Of a stretch of 64,000 bases of DNA, positions 19,703-28,517 are shown one piece after another. How positions within the stretch are numbered: the first letter of the stretch is position 1; every line of letters starts with the position of its first letter. Both the position numbers and the translations under genes were made by a program. Below the pieces are notes generated by a model. It searched no databases, was not told the DNA's origin, and saw nothing but the letters and a program-made list of their open reading frames with translations. Source of the stretch: Psychrobacter immobilis (GTDB taxonomy: Bacteria; Pseudomonadota; Gammaproteobacteria; Pseudomonadales; Moraxellaceae). The DNA is taken from NCBI GenBank assembly GCA_904846145.1, contig CAJGZL010000001.1:124001-188000 (forward strand), given 5' to 3'.

Positions 19703-20227
19703 TTAGTGCTTTTTGGTATCACCAACTACTTTGTCCATAAGGGCAAATAACAATCCAGACAACACAAAGGTCATATGAATAATAACTTTCCACATTAACT
19801 TATCAGCTTCACCTTCGCTTATCTCATTAGATATATTCATAAATGATTTTAAGAGATCGATTGCCGAGATAGCGACAATAGCGCCAATTACTTTTAACTT
19901 TAGACCAGAAAAATCTATCTTACCCATCCAAGCAGGTCGATCATCATGCTCGCCTGTATCAATTTTTGAGACAAAAATCTCATAGCCACTAAAGATAATA
20001 ATGAGCAGTAAACTGGCAACTAAAGCAATATCGACTAATATTAGAATACCAACAATAACGTCAGCTTCGGTCAAAACGAAGATATCGGCGATCATATACC
20101 ATAATTTTTGGATAAATTTGATGAATAGTAAAATGATGCCTAATACCAAACCTAGATAAAAAGGAGCTAGTATCCAACGACTATTAAAAATCGTTTTCTC
20201 CAGTGATAACTCAATTTTCTTCAACAT
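19703..20227 (-). CDS. YqhA / UPF0114 family membrane protein
   Basis: A 174-residue inner-membrane protein with about four helices. The N-terminus EKTIFNSRWILAPFYLGL and the later ISAIDLLKSFMNI are typical of the UPF0114 (TIGR00645, E. coli YqhA) family, and the length fits. No biochemical function is established. It is convergent with nhaP2, with only 27 bp between the stops and no clear terminator there. Confidence 0.9.
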   Translation of the reverse strand: MLKKIELSLEKTIFNSRWILAPFYLGLVLGIILLFIKFIQKLWYMIADIFVLTEADVIVGILILVDIALVASLLLIIIFSGYEIFVSKIDTGEHDDRPAWMGKIDFSGLKLKVIGAIVAISAIDLLKSFMNISNEISEGEADKLMWKVIIHMTFVLSGLLFALMDKVVGDTKKH

Positions 20228-20319
20228 CTTGTACTCTTAGAGATTTGATAGGTGTCGATTATAATAGTATTTTTTTTGTTAGTCGTGGCATTTGCAATAA
20301 TAATTGGCAATAACATCAT

Positions 20320-21507
20320 CTAACGTAACCTAGCAAAGCGCTTGATCATAAATAGTATTAGCATTAGAGCTAAAGCAGCAATCGCTGCGCCTACAAAACC
20401 GATAAAAGGCAGCGTCAGGTGGGTGACCGTATAGCCACCAATCAGTGCGCCTGCGCCAATACCTAAATTAATAATGCCTGAGAACATCGCCATCACCACA
20501 TCTTGAGCATTTTTATCGATTATAATGACTTTTGCCTGAACGGCAAGTATCAGTAGCATCAGCACAGTGCCCCAAATCATTGCAATTGCACTCAACAGCC
20601 ATATCGAGGTCACCACCCATAATAGGACAAGCATCGACAGCGCTAACAATAGCGAAGATATGACAAGTAAGGTTTGGCTCGATCCCTCACCCCACCGGCT
20701 AAACAGCATACTGCCAATAAGCCCTGCCCCGCCAAATACTAATAGCATTAAGGTCACTGAGCTTTCACTAATAAATCCCACCTCCCGCATAAAAGGCTCG
20801 ATATAAGAATAAGCAGTATAGTGAGCGGTAAATGCCAGTAAAATGAATAAGTACAGTCCCACTAACAAAGGATTCTTGAGCAGCTCTGGCACTTTTTTAT
20901 AATCACCGTCAAACTGACTGGGTAAAGTCGGTAACAGCTTAGCTTGCAGGATAAAAATAATAAGCGCCATAACGCCGATACCCGCAAAAGTAGTCCGCCA
21001 ACCGAACCATTGCCCGATCAAGCGCCCTATAGGTACGCCAAGTACCATAGCTAATGAGGTGCCCATAGCTATGACACTGAGTGCTAGCGCTCCTTTACCT
21101 TTGGGTGCTACGCGCAGGGCTATGGCTGCGGTAATCGACCAAAATATCGCATGCGCTGAGGCCGCACCGATACGGCTGATCATCAATATCTCAAAACTCC
21201 ACGCAAAAACAGTCAGCACATGGCTGGCGATAAATACTACAAATACTGCTAGCAGTAAGCGTTTGCGCTCAAGCTTACCTGTCAATAACATCAGTGGTAG
21301 TGACAAGGCAGCGACGATCCAAGCATACAAGGTCAACATCCACCCTGTCTCGGCCGTAGTAATAGAAAAGTCTTGCGCGATATCGGTCAACAGCGCTACA
21401 GGAACGAACTCTGTGGTATTGATCACAAATGCGCTAATGCCCATTAATATAACTCGAAAATATTGGGTTCGGCGAGAGTCTGGCTGGGCTTGGACAGTAG
21501 GTTTCAT
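20320..21507 (-). CDS. sotB: SotB-like sugar efflux MFS transporter
   Basis: A 395-residue major facilitator with 12 predicted helices. The stretches FVINTTEFVPVALLTDIAQDF, LTLYAWIVAALSLP, FVVFIASHVL and SRIGAASAHAIFWSITA follow E. coli SotB (YdeA) closely from memory, and AMFSGIINLGIGAGALIGG is similar near the C-terminus. SotB exports arabinose and related sugars; the substrate here is inferred. I start at ATG 21507; a TTG three codons upstream is also open. It lies 92 bp upstream of the yqhA-like gene on the same strand. Confidence 0.88.
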   Translation of the reverse strand: MKPTVQAQPDSRRTQYFRVILMGISAFVINTTEFVPVALLTDIAQDFSITTAETGWMLTLYAWIVAALSLPLMLLTGKLERKRLLLAVFVVFIASHVLTVFAWSFEILMISRIGAASAHAIFWSITAAIALRVAPKGKGALALSVIAMGTSLAMVLGVPIGRLIGQWFGWRTTFAGIGVMALIIFILQAKLLPTLPSQFDGDYKKVPELLKNPLLVGLYLFILLAFTAHYTAYSYIEPFMREVGFISESSVTLMLLVFGGAGLIGSMLFSRWGEGSSQTLLVISSLLLALSMLVLLWVVTSIWLLSAIAMIWGTVLMLLILAVQAKVIIIDKNAQDVVMAMFSGIINLGIGAGALIGGYTVTHLTLPFIGFVGAAIAALALMLILFMIKRFARLR

Positions 21508-21719
21508 AACGTTCAATTTAAGTTGTGCTTATACAGTATAACTAAGGCAAAATGGCTATAACGACTTCACTATACAAGGAGATAATTTATGTGCGTAGTA
21601 TAAAGATTATTACGCAAATTATTAACCCTATAGCCGTCAATACCTCGAATGATAACAACAAATACTTTAAGTGATTTCAGTCATACTAATACCATTAAAC
21701 CATCTTAAGGACATAGAGC

Positions 21720-22475
21720 ATGTTTAGCATAATAAAGGACTGGCGCGAACAGCGTATCTTAGATAACAGCCCATTTAAACGCGCTGACTGGCAGCAAGCC
21801 GCGCAGAAAATTCCGATACTCGATAGATTGACAGAGGACGAGCTCACTCGACTATTTGATTTGGCGACTTTACTGCTCGATGATAAATCTTTTAGTGGCG
21901 CGCAAGGCTTTGTTATCACCGATAGTGTAAAACGCTCTATTGCTCTACAAGCCTGCCTGCCTATCTTAAATCTGAGCCTTGAGTGGTATGCAGGCTGGTC
22001 GTCTATTATCATCTATCCAGGCGCTTTTAAGAACGATAGTACGACTATCGATGAAATGGGCATCGTCCATCAAAACAGTCATAGTCGTAGCGGCGAGGCA
22101 TGGCTACGTGGTCCTGTGATTCTGTCATGGAGTGATGCCAAGCACTCAGGCGAGCGCGATGGTCATAACGTGGTGATTCATGAGTTTGTGCATAAGCTCG
22201 ATATGTTGAACGGTCGCGCTAATGGCTTTCCGCCGCTACAGCCTGATATGGATGCCAGTCGCTGGACGCAGACTATGGAGCACGGTTTTGCGGACTTTCA
22301 AAAGCATCGTAAGGCGGGACTCGATCGTTATGGCGCGACCAATCCAGCAGAGTTCTTTGCGGTATTGAGCGAAGTGTTTTTTGAAACGCCAAGCAAGCTG
22401 GTCGATGCTTATCCTGAGATTTATGCGATTATGGTAAAGTTTTTTCGGCAAGATCCGCTTGAGTCAGCTATTTAG
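21720..22475 (+). CDS. mtfA: MtfA-family zinc peptidase (M90)
   Basis: A 251-residue cytosolic protein. The metal-binding motif HEFVHKLD has His154, Glu155 and His158, and a downstream FFAVLSEVFFE supplies the probable third ligand. VILSWSDAKHSGERDGHNVV and YPGAF also fit the family. In E. coli, MtfA (265 aa) binds the repressor Mlc and thereby affects glucose uptake; no mlc or pts gene is present in this window. ATG 21720 is preceded by a good ribosome site (aagga, 10 bp). Confidence 0.92.
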   Translation: MFSIIKDWREQRILDNSPFKRADWQQAAQKIPILDRLTEDELTRLFDLATLLLDDKSFSGAQGFVITDSVKRSIALQACLPILNLSLEWYAGWSSIIIYPGAFKNDSTTIDEMGIVHQNSHSRSGEAWLRGPVILSWSDAKHSGERDGHNVVIHEFVHKLDMLNGRANGFPPLQPDMDASRWTQTMEHGFADFQKHRKAGLDRYGATNPAEFFAVLSEVFFETPSKLVDAYPEIYAIMVKFFRQDPLESAI

Positions 22476-22586
22476 CCATGCAATTTTTACAATTGTAAAT
22501 AAATGTAAAAACCGATAAATGATACGATTTTTCTGATGAAAAACCTACAGATACAAAAAGATAGGTGTATAGTTGAGGTTAACTTA

Positions 22587-24170
22587 ATGAGACGACTATG
22601 TAATTTATCTTATTAAGCTTCGGATAGTAACCTATTTATTTTAACTATCACTTCAGTCGCCCTTATAGCAGCCATGGCCATTTGTGCCAGTGCAACTGCT
22701 CTAGCTTCCAGCCATCGTGAAGCGCCTTCTATCACCAAATCGCCAAAAGTCGACGCTACTGACCTATATATGTTCAATAGTTATGAGAATGGCCGACAGG
22801 ATTATGTCACCATTATCGCTAACTATCTGCCATTGCAGGACGCTTATGGCGGACCCAATTATTTCTCACTCGATGACGATGCTCTGTATGAGATTCATGT
22901 TGATAACAATGGCGATGCGGTCGAAGACATCACCTTTCAGTTTAGATTTACTCAACAGCTAAATAGCATTGAGCTGGATACCGATGGCGATCCAAGTACG
23001 CCAAAGGTTGCAGTGCCTCTTGTTAACATTGGCAACGCTACTATGCCAGGTAAAGTACAAACCAATGAGAGCTATGCTATCAATATGGTCAAAGGCGATC
23101 GACGCAGTACCGATCGTACCGCTTTAGGTAGCTATCAAAAGCCTTTTGATTACATCGGTACTAAGTCTTTCCCAAATAATAGCTATCCAACCTATGCGAA
23201 TGGCTTTGTTAAAACCCTAGATATGGGCAGCTGCGCAAATGGAAAAATGGGTAAAGTATTCGTCGGTCAACGCGCTGAGAGCTTTGCTATTGATTTGGGT
23301 AGAGTATTCGATCTTATCAATCTAAATCCACTAGGCTCTCGTACAGCGGGTACCAATATCTTAGCTAACAAAAACGTAACCTCTATCGCTATGGAAGTGC
23401 CAAAATCCTGTCTAGTTAACTCAACGTTAGCAATAGACTCAGATGATAATGGTAGCTTAGATAAAGTCGATCCTGTAATTGGCGCTTGGACAACTGCGAG
23501 CGTACGTCAAGCCACTTTAGTCAATCCATCGCCTGAATCTGGTATTAGTACGACAACCAAAAAGGGTGGCGCGTGGACGCAAGTGTCAAGACTAGGTATG
23601 CCACTGGTCAACGAAGTGGTCATCGGACTCAAAGATAAAGACAAATTCAATGCCTCAGAGCCAAAGAATGATGCGGCTAACTTTGCGCCTTATGTTCTCT
23701 ATCCTACGCTTCCAGCTTTGATTCAAGTGCTGTATCCAAGTGCTAAAGCGCCTACTAACTTCCCACGTCAAGATCTAGTCACAGCATTTTTAACAGGTGT
23801 ACCAGGTGTTAATAAGCCTGCTAATGCTAATCAAGTACCTGGAGATATGCTGCGCCTAAATACTAGCACTGCTACAAAACCCGCTAACACTCAAAACGAC
23901 TTAGGGGTGATTGGTGGCGATAATGCAGGATTCCCGAATGGTCGCCGACCTGGTGATGATGTCACTGACGTCTCATTAAGAGTGGCTATGGGTGTGTTAT
24001 GTCATGCTGGCCTAGATGCAAAAGCTACTTGTGTTCCAAAGGATGCTGCTGCAGGTGAACTTGGATTCACTGATGGTGTTCGTAAAACCGCCGCTGAATT
24101 TGACTCAGTCTTTCCGTATCTAAGAACGCCTAACCCAGGTGCTACAGATACTAACTCAAGCGATTCATAA
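22587..24170 (+). pseudogene. DUF4331 (SHREAP) family exported protein, signal peptide interrupted by an in-frame stop
   Basis: The main frame from ATG 22674 encodes 498 residues with SSHREAPSITKSPKVDATDLYMF, the hallmark start of mature DUF4331 proteins, and the family body to residue 470. With that start the signal peptide would be only MAICASATALA, too short for export. In the same frame, upstream codons read NLFILTITSVALIAA, a good hydrophobic core. Further up lies ATG 22587 behind a GAGG ribosome site, but TAA 22614-22616 separates the two. So the gene has either suffered a nonsense change or sequence error, or begins at an unusual codon between 22617 and 22673. The mature part is intact. 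Role unknown; periplasmic if exported. Confidence 0.7.
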
Positions 24171-24192
24171 GCCTCATTTAAGGAGAAACAAA

Positions 24193-24468
24193 ATGCGTTA
24201 CATATGTTTAGCCGTATTGATGGCGGGGTCAATGGTGCTTACCGGTTGCTTTGGCGATGATGACGATGACGGCTTTAATAGTCAAAACATTGGCGAGGTA
24301 GCCATAGACCAAGCTAAAGCGGTACAAGCTGCTAGTCAAGTCGAAGCGGTTATTGCAGCGAGTCGTAATCTAGATACCGATGAGCCGCAAGATATTAGCC
24401 GTATTGTACTACCTGAGGCGAACCTAGCTGAGCCTGTAAAGGTGAGTGGTGCCAACGCTTCATTATAA
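24193..24468 (+). CDS. Small lipoprotein, unknown function
   Basis: A 91-residue protein starting at ATG 24193 behind a strong ribosome site (aaggag). It has a lipoprotein signal peptide with lipobox LTGC, cysteine at residue 18, followed by an acidic GDDDDDG stretch. The second residue after the lipid cysteine is Gly, so outer-membrane sorting is likely. The rest is helical with many Ala and no recognised domain. It begins 22 bp after the DUF4331 gene, so the two are probably cotranscribed. A terminator-like hairpin follows. Confidence 0.75.
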   Translation: MRYICLAVLMAGSMVLTGCFGDDDDDGFNSQNIGEVAIDQAKAVQAASQVEAVIAASRNLDTDEPQDISRIVLPEANLAEPVKVSGANASL

Positions 24469-24488
24469 TTTAAGCTTAATTAAATAAA

Positions 24489-24522
24489 ACACCTGATCAT
24501 GCCAATGATTGGGTGTTTGTTT
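24489..24522 (+). terminator. Terminator or attenuator hairpin between lipoprotein and TPR genes
   Basis: acacctgatcat (24489-24500) pairs with atgattgggtgt (24505-24516) across a 4-nt loop, with two non-Watson-Crick positions, and is followed by ttgttt. It could reduce read-through into the TPR and HupE-type genes. Confidence 0.5.
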
Positions 24523-24561
24523 ATCAGCAGTGCTCATTTGTGAATGCTCAACACGCCCTTA
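24521..24561. mobile_element. Remnant end of a MITE-like inverted-repeat element
   Basis: About 40 bp match the reverse complement of the left end of the element at 49144-49415 at roughly nine of ten positions, including an 18-base identity (tatcagcagtgctcattt), and then run into the terminal inverted repeat. Only one end is present. The remnant ends 12 bp before the start codon of the TPR gene, so it forms part of that gene's leader. Confidence 0.6.
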
Positions 24562-24573
24562 TGGAGATACCTT

Positions 24574-25935
24574 ATGCGCAGAATAAAAGGCATGCACAGA
24601 ACCAACTGTCCCATTGGCTTGGCTCTGATATTATCTATAGCTAGCCTACCGCTATATGCTGCACCCTTTACCCCAGCTAACGATCAACAAATACTAGCGA
24701 CCCTCCCTACAAACGTAGCGCCTCCTCGTTATACTAATGCCCAAAGCTTTTCGACATCGACCAAACCCCTTAACAATATTCAAACCGAGCAGCTTTTAGA
24801 ACGTGCTTATCTGCAAGGTGATCCACGAGCGCTAGGACAAGCACAAGCTCATCTCGATCAAATCACCAATCAAGACACTGCAACGCTAATGTTAAAAGCA
24901 CGGGCGCTACAATCTGATCATAAATTCGATAAGGCCAAAGATACTTTGGAGCAAATATTAGCCAAAGAGCCTAATAACCCCGATGCCCTACTAACTTTAT
25001 CATCATTGCTAGTCGTAGAAGGTCAATACAAACCCGCTATGGAGCACTGCCAAAAGCTCACTGATAGCTCATTACGCGTCTATCAGCTTGCCTGTATGGC
25101 ACAGATCCAGACGATGACGGGGCAGCTTGAACAAGCCAAACAAACTTTAAGTGGTCTTGCTAGTATCGCATCTGGACTTGAACCCTCTACCGCTCGCTGG
25201 ATATATCTTATTCAAGCTGATGCCGCTTTGCGTAGTCGAGATACCGATCTTGCCGAGCAAGTCTTTAATGTTATGGATAGCGATACGGTGCCTGCACTAA
25301 TGGCGCAAGCCGACTGGCTACTAAAGACAGGCCACTACAAGCAGGCTCGCCAGCTCCTGCAAGATCATACCGATAAAGACGCGCTGCTACTCAGGCTTAT
25401 TACTGCCCAGCTTAAGCTTAAAGATCCTGAGGCGCAGCAAAATCTTGCGCTTATACGGGAGCGTATGGAGGTCTTACAATTACGTGAAGAGAGCGCTCAT
25501 ATTCGCGAGCAAGCTACTTATGCGCTACTGACTAATCAGATTGACTTAGCGCTTGAGCTGGCACGGGAGAACTGGCAAGAGCAGCGTGAGACTGCCGATA
25601 TTATCCTTTATGCAACTGCCGCTATAAAAACAGGCAGTGACAAGGATATCAAAGTTATTCAACAGTTTATTACCGATAATAACTACGAGTACCCTGCTCT
25701 AGAGCGCGACTTACGCTTAGGTAAAATCAGTGGCTGCTTAGACTGTCAAACTTCTGATATTCAAGCCTCTAACAGATCAAGTTTTTTTTCTAACAATACA
25801 TTAAGTAGCTTTTTAAAGATAAAAGCTCTAGGTACAACTTACGCTAGAAATACAGTTAATGTGCTGAGCACAACAACCTCTGTCGATACCATGCGAGCAG
25901 TTAGTCCATTATCTATTAAGGAGATACCACTATGA
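24574..25935 (+). CDS. Exported TPR-repeat protein
   Basis: About 453 residues from ATG 24574 (GGAG ribosome site); an ATG at 24544 is open but poorly placed. A signal peptide ends near YAAPF. From residue about 75, helical repeats of TPR type run to about 370, for example DKAKDTLEQILAKEPNNPDALLTLSSLLV and GHYKQARQLLQDHTD. The tail contains a GCLDCQ cysteine pair and then a Ser/Thr-rich stretch. Its TGA overlaps the ATG of the HupE-type gene (ATGA), so these two are translationally coupled. It is probably a periplasmic scaffold or assembly partner; function not known. Confidence 0.8.
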   Translation: MRRIKGMHRTNCPIGLALILSIASLPLYAAPFTPANDQQILATLPTNVAPPRYTNAQSFSTSTKPLNNIQTEQLLERAYLQGDPRALGQAQAHLDQITNQDTATLMLKARALQSDHKFDKAKDTLEQILAKEPNNPDALLTLSSLLVVEGQYKPAMEHCQKLTDSSLRVYQLACMAQIQTMTGQLEQAKQTLSGLASIASGLEPSTARWIYLIQADAALRSRDTDLAEQVFNVMDSDTVPALMAQADWLLKTGHYKQARQLLQDHTDKDALLLRLITAQLKLKDPEAQQNLALIRERMEVLQLREESAHIREQATYALLTNQIDLALELARENWQEQRETADIILYATAAIKTGSDKDIKVIQQFITDNNYEYPALERDLRLGKISGCLDCQTSDIQASNRSSFFSNNTLSSFLKIKALGTTYARNTVNVLSTTTSVDTMRAVSPLSIKEIPL

Positions 25936-27077
25936 GTGTCTTTTGTAGCCTCATCTGGCGTCATAGTTATCGCTACTTAACTTTACTGGTGCTAATACTA
26001 ACTTGTACGACCCTACAGGCTCACGAAGCCAGCACCGCTTATCTCAATCTAGAACCCACTAGAGCTGAGAGTGGCGCTGATAATACTTATAATGCTGAAT
26101 ATGAGCTATCCCTGCGAGATCTCGCACTCCTTATCAATATAGATGCCAACAATGACAGTCAAGTCAGCTGGGCTGAAGTCAAGTCTCAATCAGCGCTTAT
26201 AGAGCAAATGATCAACGCGCAAGTAACCCTTAGCGGCGACTCCCAAGCTTGCCAGCCCACTGACTTTGCGCCCTTAGCGATCAACAATCGCGGCGGTTTT
26301 AACTACTTGTATACTAATTTTAAACTAAGCTGCTCCGCACCCATCTCAAGCCTTGACTATCAGGTACTAGCAGGTGTCGATGCTAATCATCGCCTGATCT
26401 TGACCCAAATAGATGACGGGCTACCTATCCAAGTCATGGCAGTAGGACAAAGTCCATTAGGAGCAGCTGCTGATACAGGCTGGCTGGCGACAGCGACTAT
26501 ATTCCTAAAAAGCGGTATTCACCATCTACTGATCGGCTGGGATCATCTACTGTTCTTATTCGTATTACTTATCCCCGCCGTATATTCTCGCAAGGAACAT
26601 GGATTAGTAGCTGTCAGCAAACCAAAAGCCGCGCTAGTTGAGGTGTTTTGGATCGCCACCTCATTTACCCTCGCCCATTCCATCACTTTAACACTGGCGG
26701 CTCTAGATATCGTCAGTATCCCAGCCGCCTTTATCGAGTCTGTCATCGCTCTATCGATAGCCTTTGCTGCGCTCAATAACTTAGTGCCTATGTTACGGGT
26801 GCGTGCTATCTATCTAGCGTTTGTGTTTGGCTTGATTCACGGTTTTGGTTTTGCCAATGTGTTAGTGGATCTACCATTAGCGACCAGCGAGCGCGTGTTA
26901 GCCTTGCTAAGCTTTAATATAGGTATTGAGCTTGGACAATTGGTGTTCATCTTAGTGGTATTCCCTATAGCACTATTACTGCGCCATACGCATTTTTATA
27001 AGATAGCTATATTTTATTTGGGCTCGCTGATTAGTGTGGCGATAGCTTTATGGTGGTTCGCTGAAAGAGCATTCTGA
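25932..27077 (+). CDS. HupE/UreJ-type membrane protein (HupE_UreJ_2 family)
   Basis: A 381-residue protein. A signal or anchor helix ends near LQAHEASTAYLNLE. An extracytoplasmic domain of about 150 residues follows, with a calcium-loop-like DANNDSQVSWAEV near 67-79. The C-terminal membrane domain from about residue 190 has some six helices and the family signature GIHHLLIGWDHLLFLFVLL, then FTLAHSITLTLA and GLIHGFGFA, all with histidines inside helices. HupE/UreJ relatives are considered nickel or cobalt permeases; metal transport here is an inference. It is coupled to the TPR gene by a 4-bp overlap and ends the operon with a terminator. Confidence 0.85.
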   Translation: MSVFCSLIWRHSYRYLTLLVLILTCTTLQAHEASTAYLNLEPTRAESGADNTYNAEYELSLRDLALLINIDANNDSQVSWAEVKSQSALIEQMINAQVTLSGDSQACQPTDFAPLAINNRGGFNYLYTNFKLSCSAPISSLDYQVLAGVDANHRLILTQIDDGLPIQVMAVGQSPLGAAADTGWLATATIFLKSGIHHLLIGWDHLLFLFVLLIPAVYSRKEHGLVAVSKPKAALVEVFWIATSFTLAHSITLTLAALDIVSIPAAFIESVIALSIAFAALNNLVPMLRVRAIYLAFVFGLIHGFGFANVLVDLPLATSERVLALLSFNIGIELGQLVFILVVFPIALLLRHTHFYKIAIFYLGSLISVAIALWWFAERAF

Positions 27078-27113
27078 TAATGGGCTTTAATAAACAAGGA
27101 GGCCATAACTTGA

Positions 27114-27158
27114 GGGTTAGACTCAGTTTTTTGTAGCTGAATCTAACCCTTTGCTTTT
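27114..27158 (+). terminator. Terminator after the HupE-type gene
   Basis: A 13-bp stem with one mismatch (27114-27126 with 27137-27149), a 10-nt loop and a T-rich tail. Confidence 0.75.
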
Positions 27159-27633
27159 GCTATGTAATTAATTTTTTAGAGTGTTGATAAGTTTATTTAC
27201 CGTTGTTACAAATTATTTTTATTTTTTATCGATAAGAAAACCTGACTATTTGGTCAATTTTATTTATTAAAATCAGCGTTTTAGCTTATTTTCGTGACAT
27301 AACGACACTTAAAGTACCTTTACTTTGGAATAAATTAGAGTTGTTAGGCTTTAGAAAGTATGGTTAACTGCTTTAAACCATAAGTAAACGTTCTGTTACT
27401 TTGTTAATGGTTCAAGTCATTCAGTAACTCTTTGAGATAACCAATAGCGCTAATAATCATCGTTATTTTATTCACAGTTATTACTGATTAAGTCATTATT
27501 GACTATCTAAACTATATCTACTTATCCCCTAGTGGTGATGCTGCGTTTTAACAGGAAGTTAAAACCCGTTGTTACGTGCCACTATAGCCGAGACTGCTAG
27601 GGAAATTACGACTGTACATAAGGGAGTTACACT
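27159..27633. other. Long AT-rich leader region of the Tsx-like gene
   Basis: About 475 bp with no ORF. It includes a loose inverted repeat around 27372-27414 (aaaccat ... atggtt) and a small one at 27548-27565 (ttttaacaggaagttaaaa). The length suggests regulation of the outer-membrane channel, but I recognise no operator or riboswitch. Confidence 0.4.
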
Positions 27634-28419
27634 GTGCGTTTTAATCTATCAAACCTATCTGTCACTAAGCCGTTAACTATCGCAGCCGTTACTGTTATCG
27701 CTATGGGCGCGATGTCTACTAGTGCTAACGCTAAGCGTTTTTTCTCTGATACTAGTATCTCTGTGCTTTATGGTGAAAACTATAAAAATGCATTAAATGA
27801 TAATGACCAAGAAATCACTACCGTCACGCTTGAACATGCTTCAGCCTTTGATTGGGGTGGTTTGTTCTTTTTCGTAGATCGCTTGCAAGGTAATGAAGAT
27901 GATAATGCTGGCAGTCGCTCAAAAGATATCTATGGTGAGGTTGCACCAAAATTTAAAATCTCAGACTATAGTAATAGCTTTATCAAGCAAGTCAACTTAG
28001 CAGGTCAATATGAGTTTGGCACTAGTAGTAGCAGTTTTGAGCAAGATAATTTCATGGTTGGTGTTGGTGCAGATTTAAATGTGCCTATCGATGGTATGAA
28101 ATACGCCTCAGCATCGATTTATCATGTTTTTAATGATGATACGTTTAGTCAAGCTGACGATCAGCAAATTACTCTGACTGCTGGTTGGGAAAAGAATAAC
28201 TTCGTAGTGGATGGTTATATCGACTACTCTTTTAATAACGACGATAAAGCAAATCAGCTGCATATTAATCCGCAGATCAAATACAACTTGCAAGAAGTGC
28301 TAGGTATTGACAATCGTATCGAAGTCGGTATGGAATACAGCTACTGGAAAAATAAATTTGGTAATAATAATGACATAGATCAAAACGTTGCAAGTGCCTT
28401 GGTCAAAGTTCACTTTTAA
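27634..28419 (+). CDS. Tsx-like outer membrane channel protein (OmpK/Tsx family)
   Basis: A 261-residue outer-membrane beta-barrel. A signal peptide ends at ANA (about residue 33). The mature chain alternates strands such as TTVTLEHASAFDWGGLFFFVDRLQG, IYGEVAPKF, QYEFG, DNFMVGVGADLNVPI and ITLTAGWEKNNFVVDGYIDY, and it ends in a C-terminal aromatic residue (VKVHF) as barrel proteins do. HASAFDWGGLFFFVDR is typical of the nucleoside-specific Tsx/OmpK family. GTG 27634 is preceded by AAGGGAG. A perfect 24-bp terminator follows. Substrate is inferred. Confidence 0.82.
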   Translation: MRFNLSNLSVTKPLTIAAVTVIAMGAMSTSANAKRFFSDTSISVLYGENYKNALNDNDQEITTVTLEHASAFDWGGLFFFVDRLQGNEDDNAGSRSKDIYGEVAPKFKISDYSNSFIKQVNLAGQYEFGTSSSSFEQDNFMVGVGADLNVPIDGMKYASASIYHVFNDDTFSQADDQQITLTAGWEKNNFVVDGYIDYSFNNDDKANQLHINPQIKYNLQEVLGIDNRIEVGMEYSYWKNKFGNNNDIDQNVASALVKVHF

Positions 28420-28445
28420 TCTCTACTATTTCAAGTTATCAAACC

Positions 28446-28497
28446 TTTTCATCATAAAAAACCCGTTCATCATTGAACGGGTTTTTTATGATGAAAA
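28446..28497. terminator. Very strong bidirectional terminator
   Basis: A perfect 24-bp inverted repeat (28446-28469 with 28474-28497), 4-nt loop, with A and T runs in both arms. It serves the Tsx-like gene and the convergent decarboxylase gene. Confidence 0.93.
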
Positions 28498-28517
28498 ATA
28501 GTCGTTCTTTTAAACCA

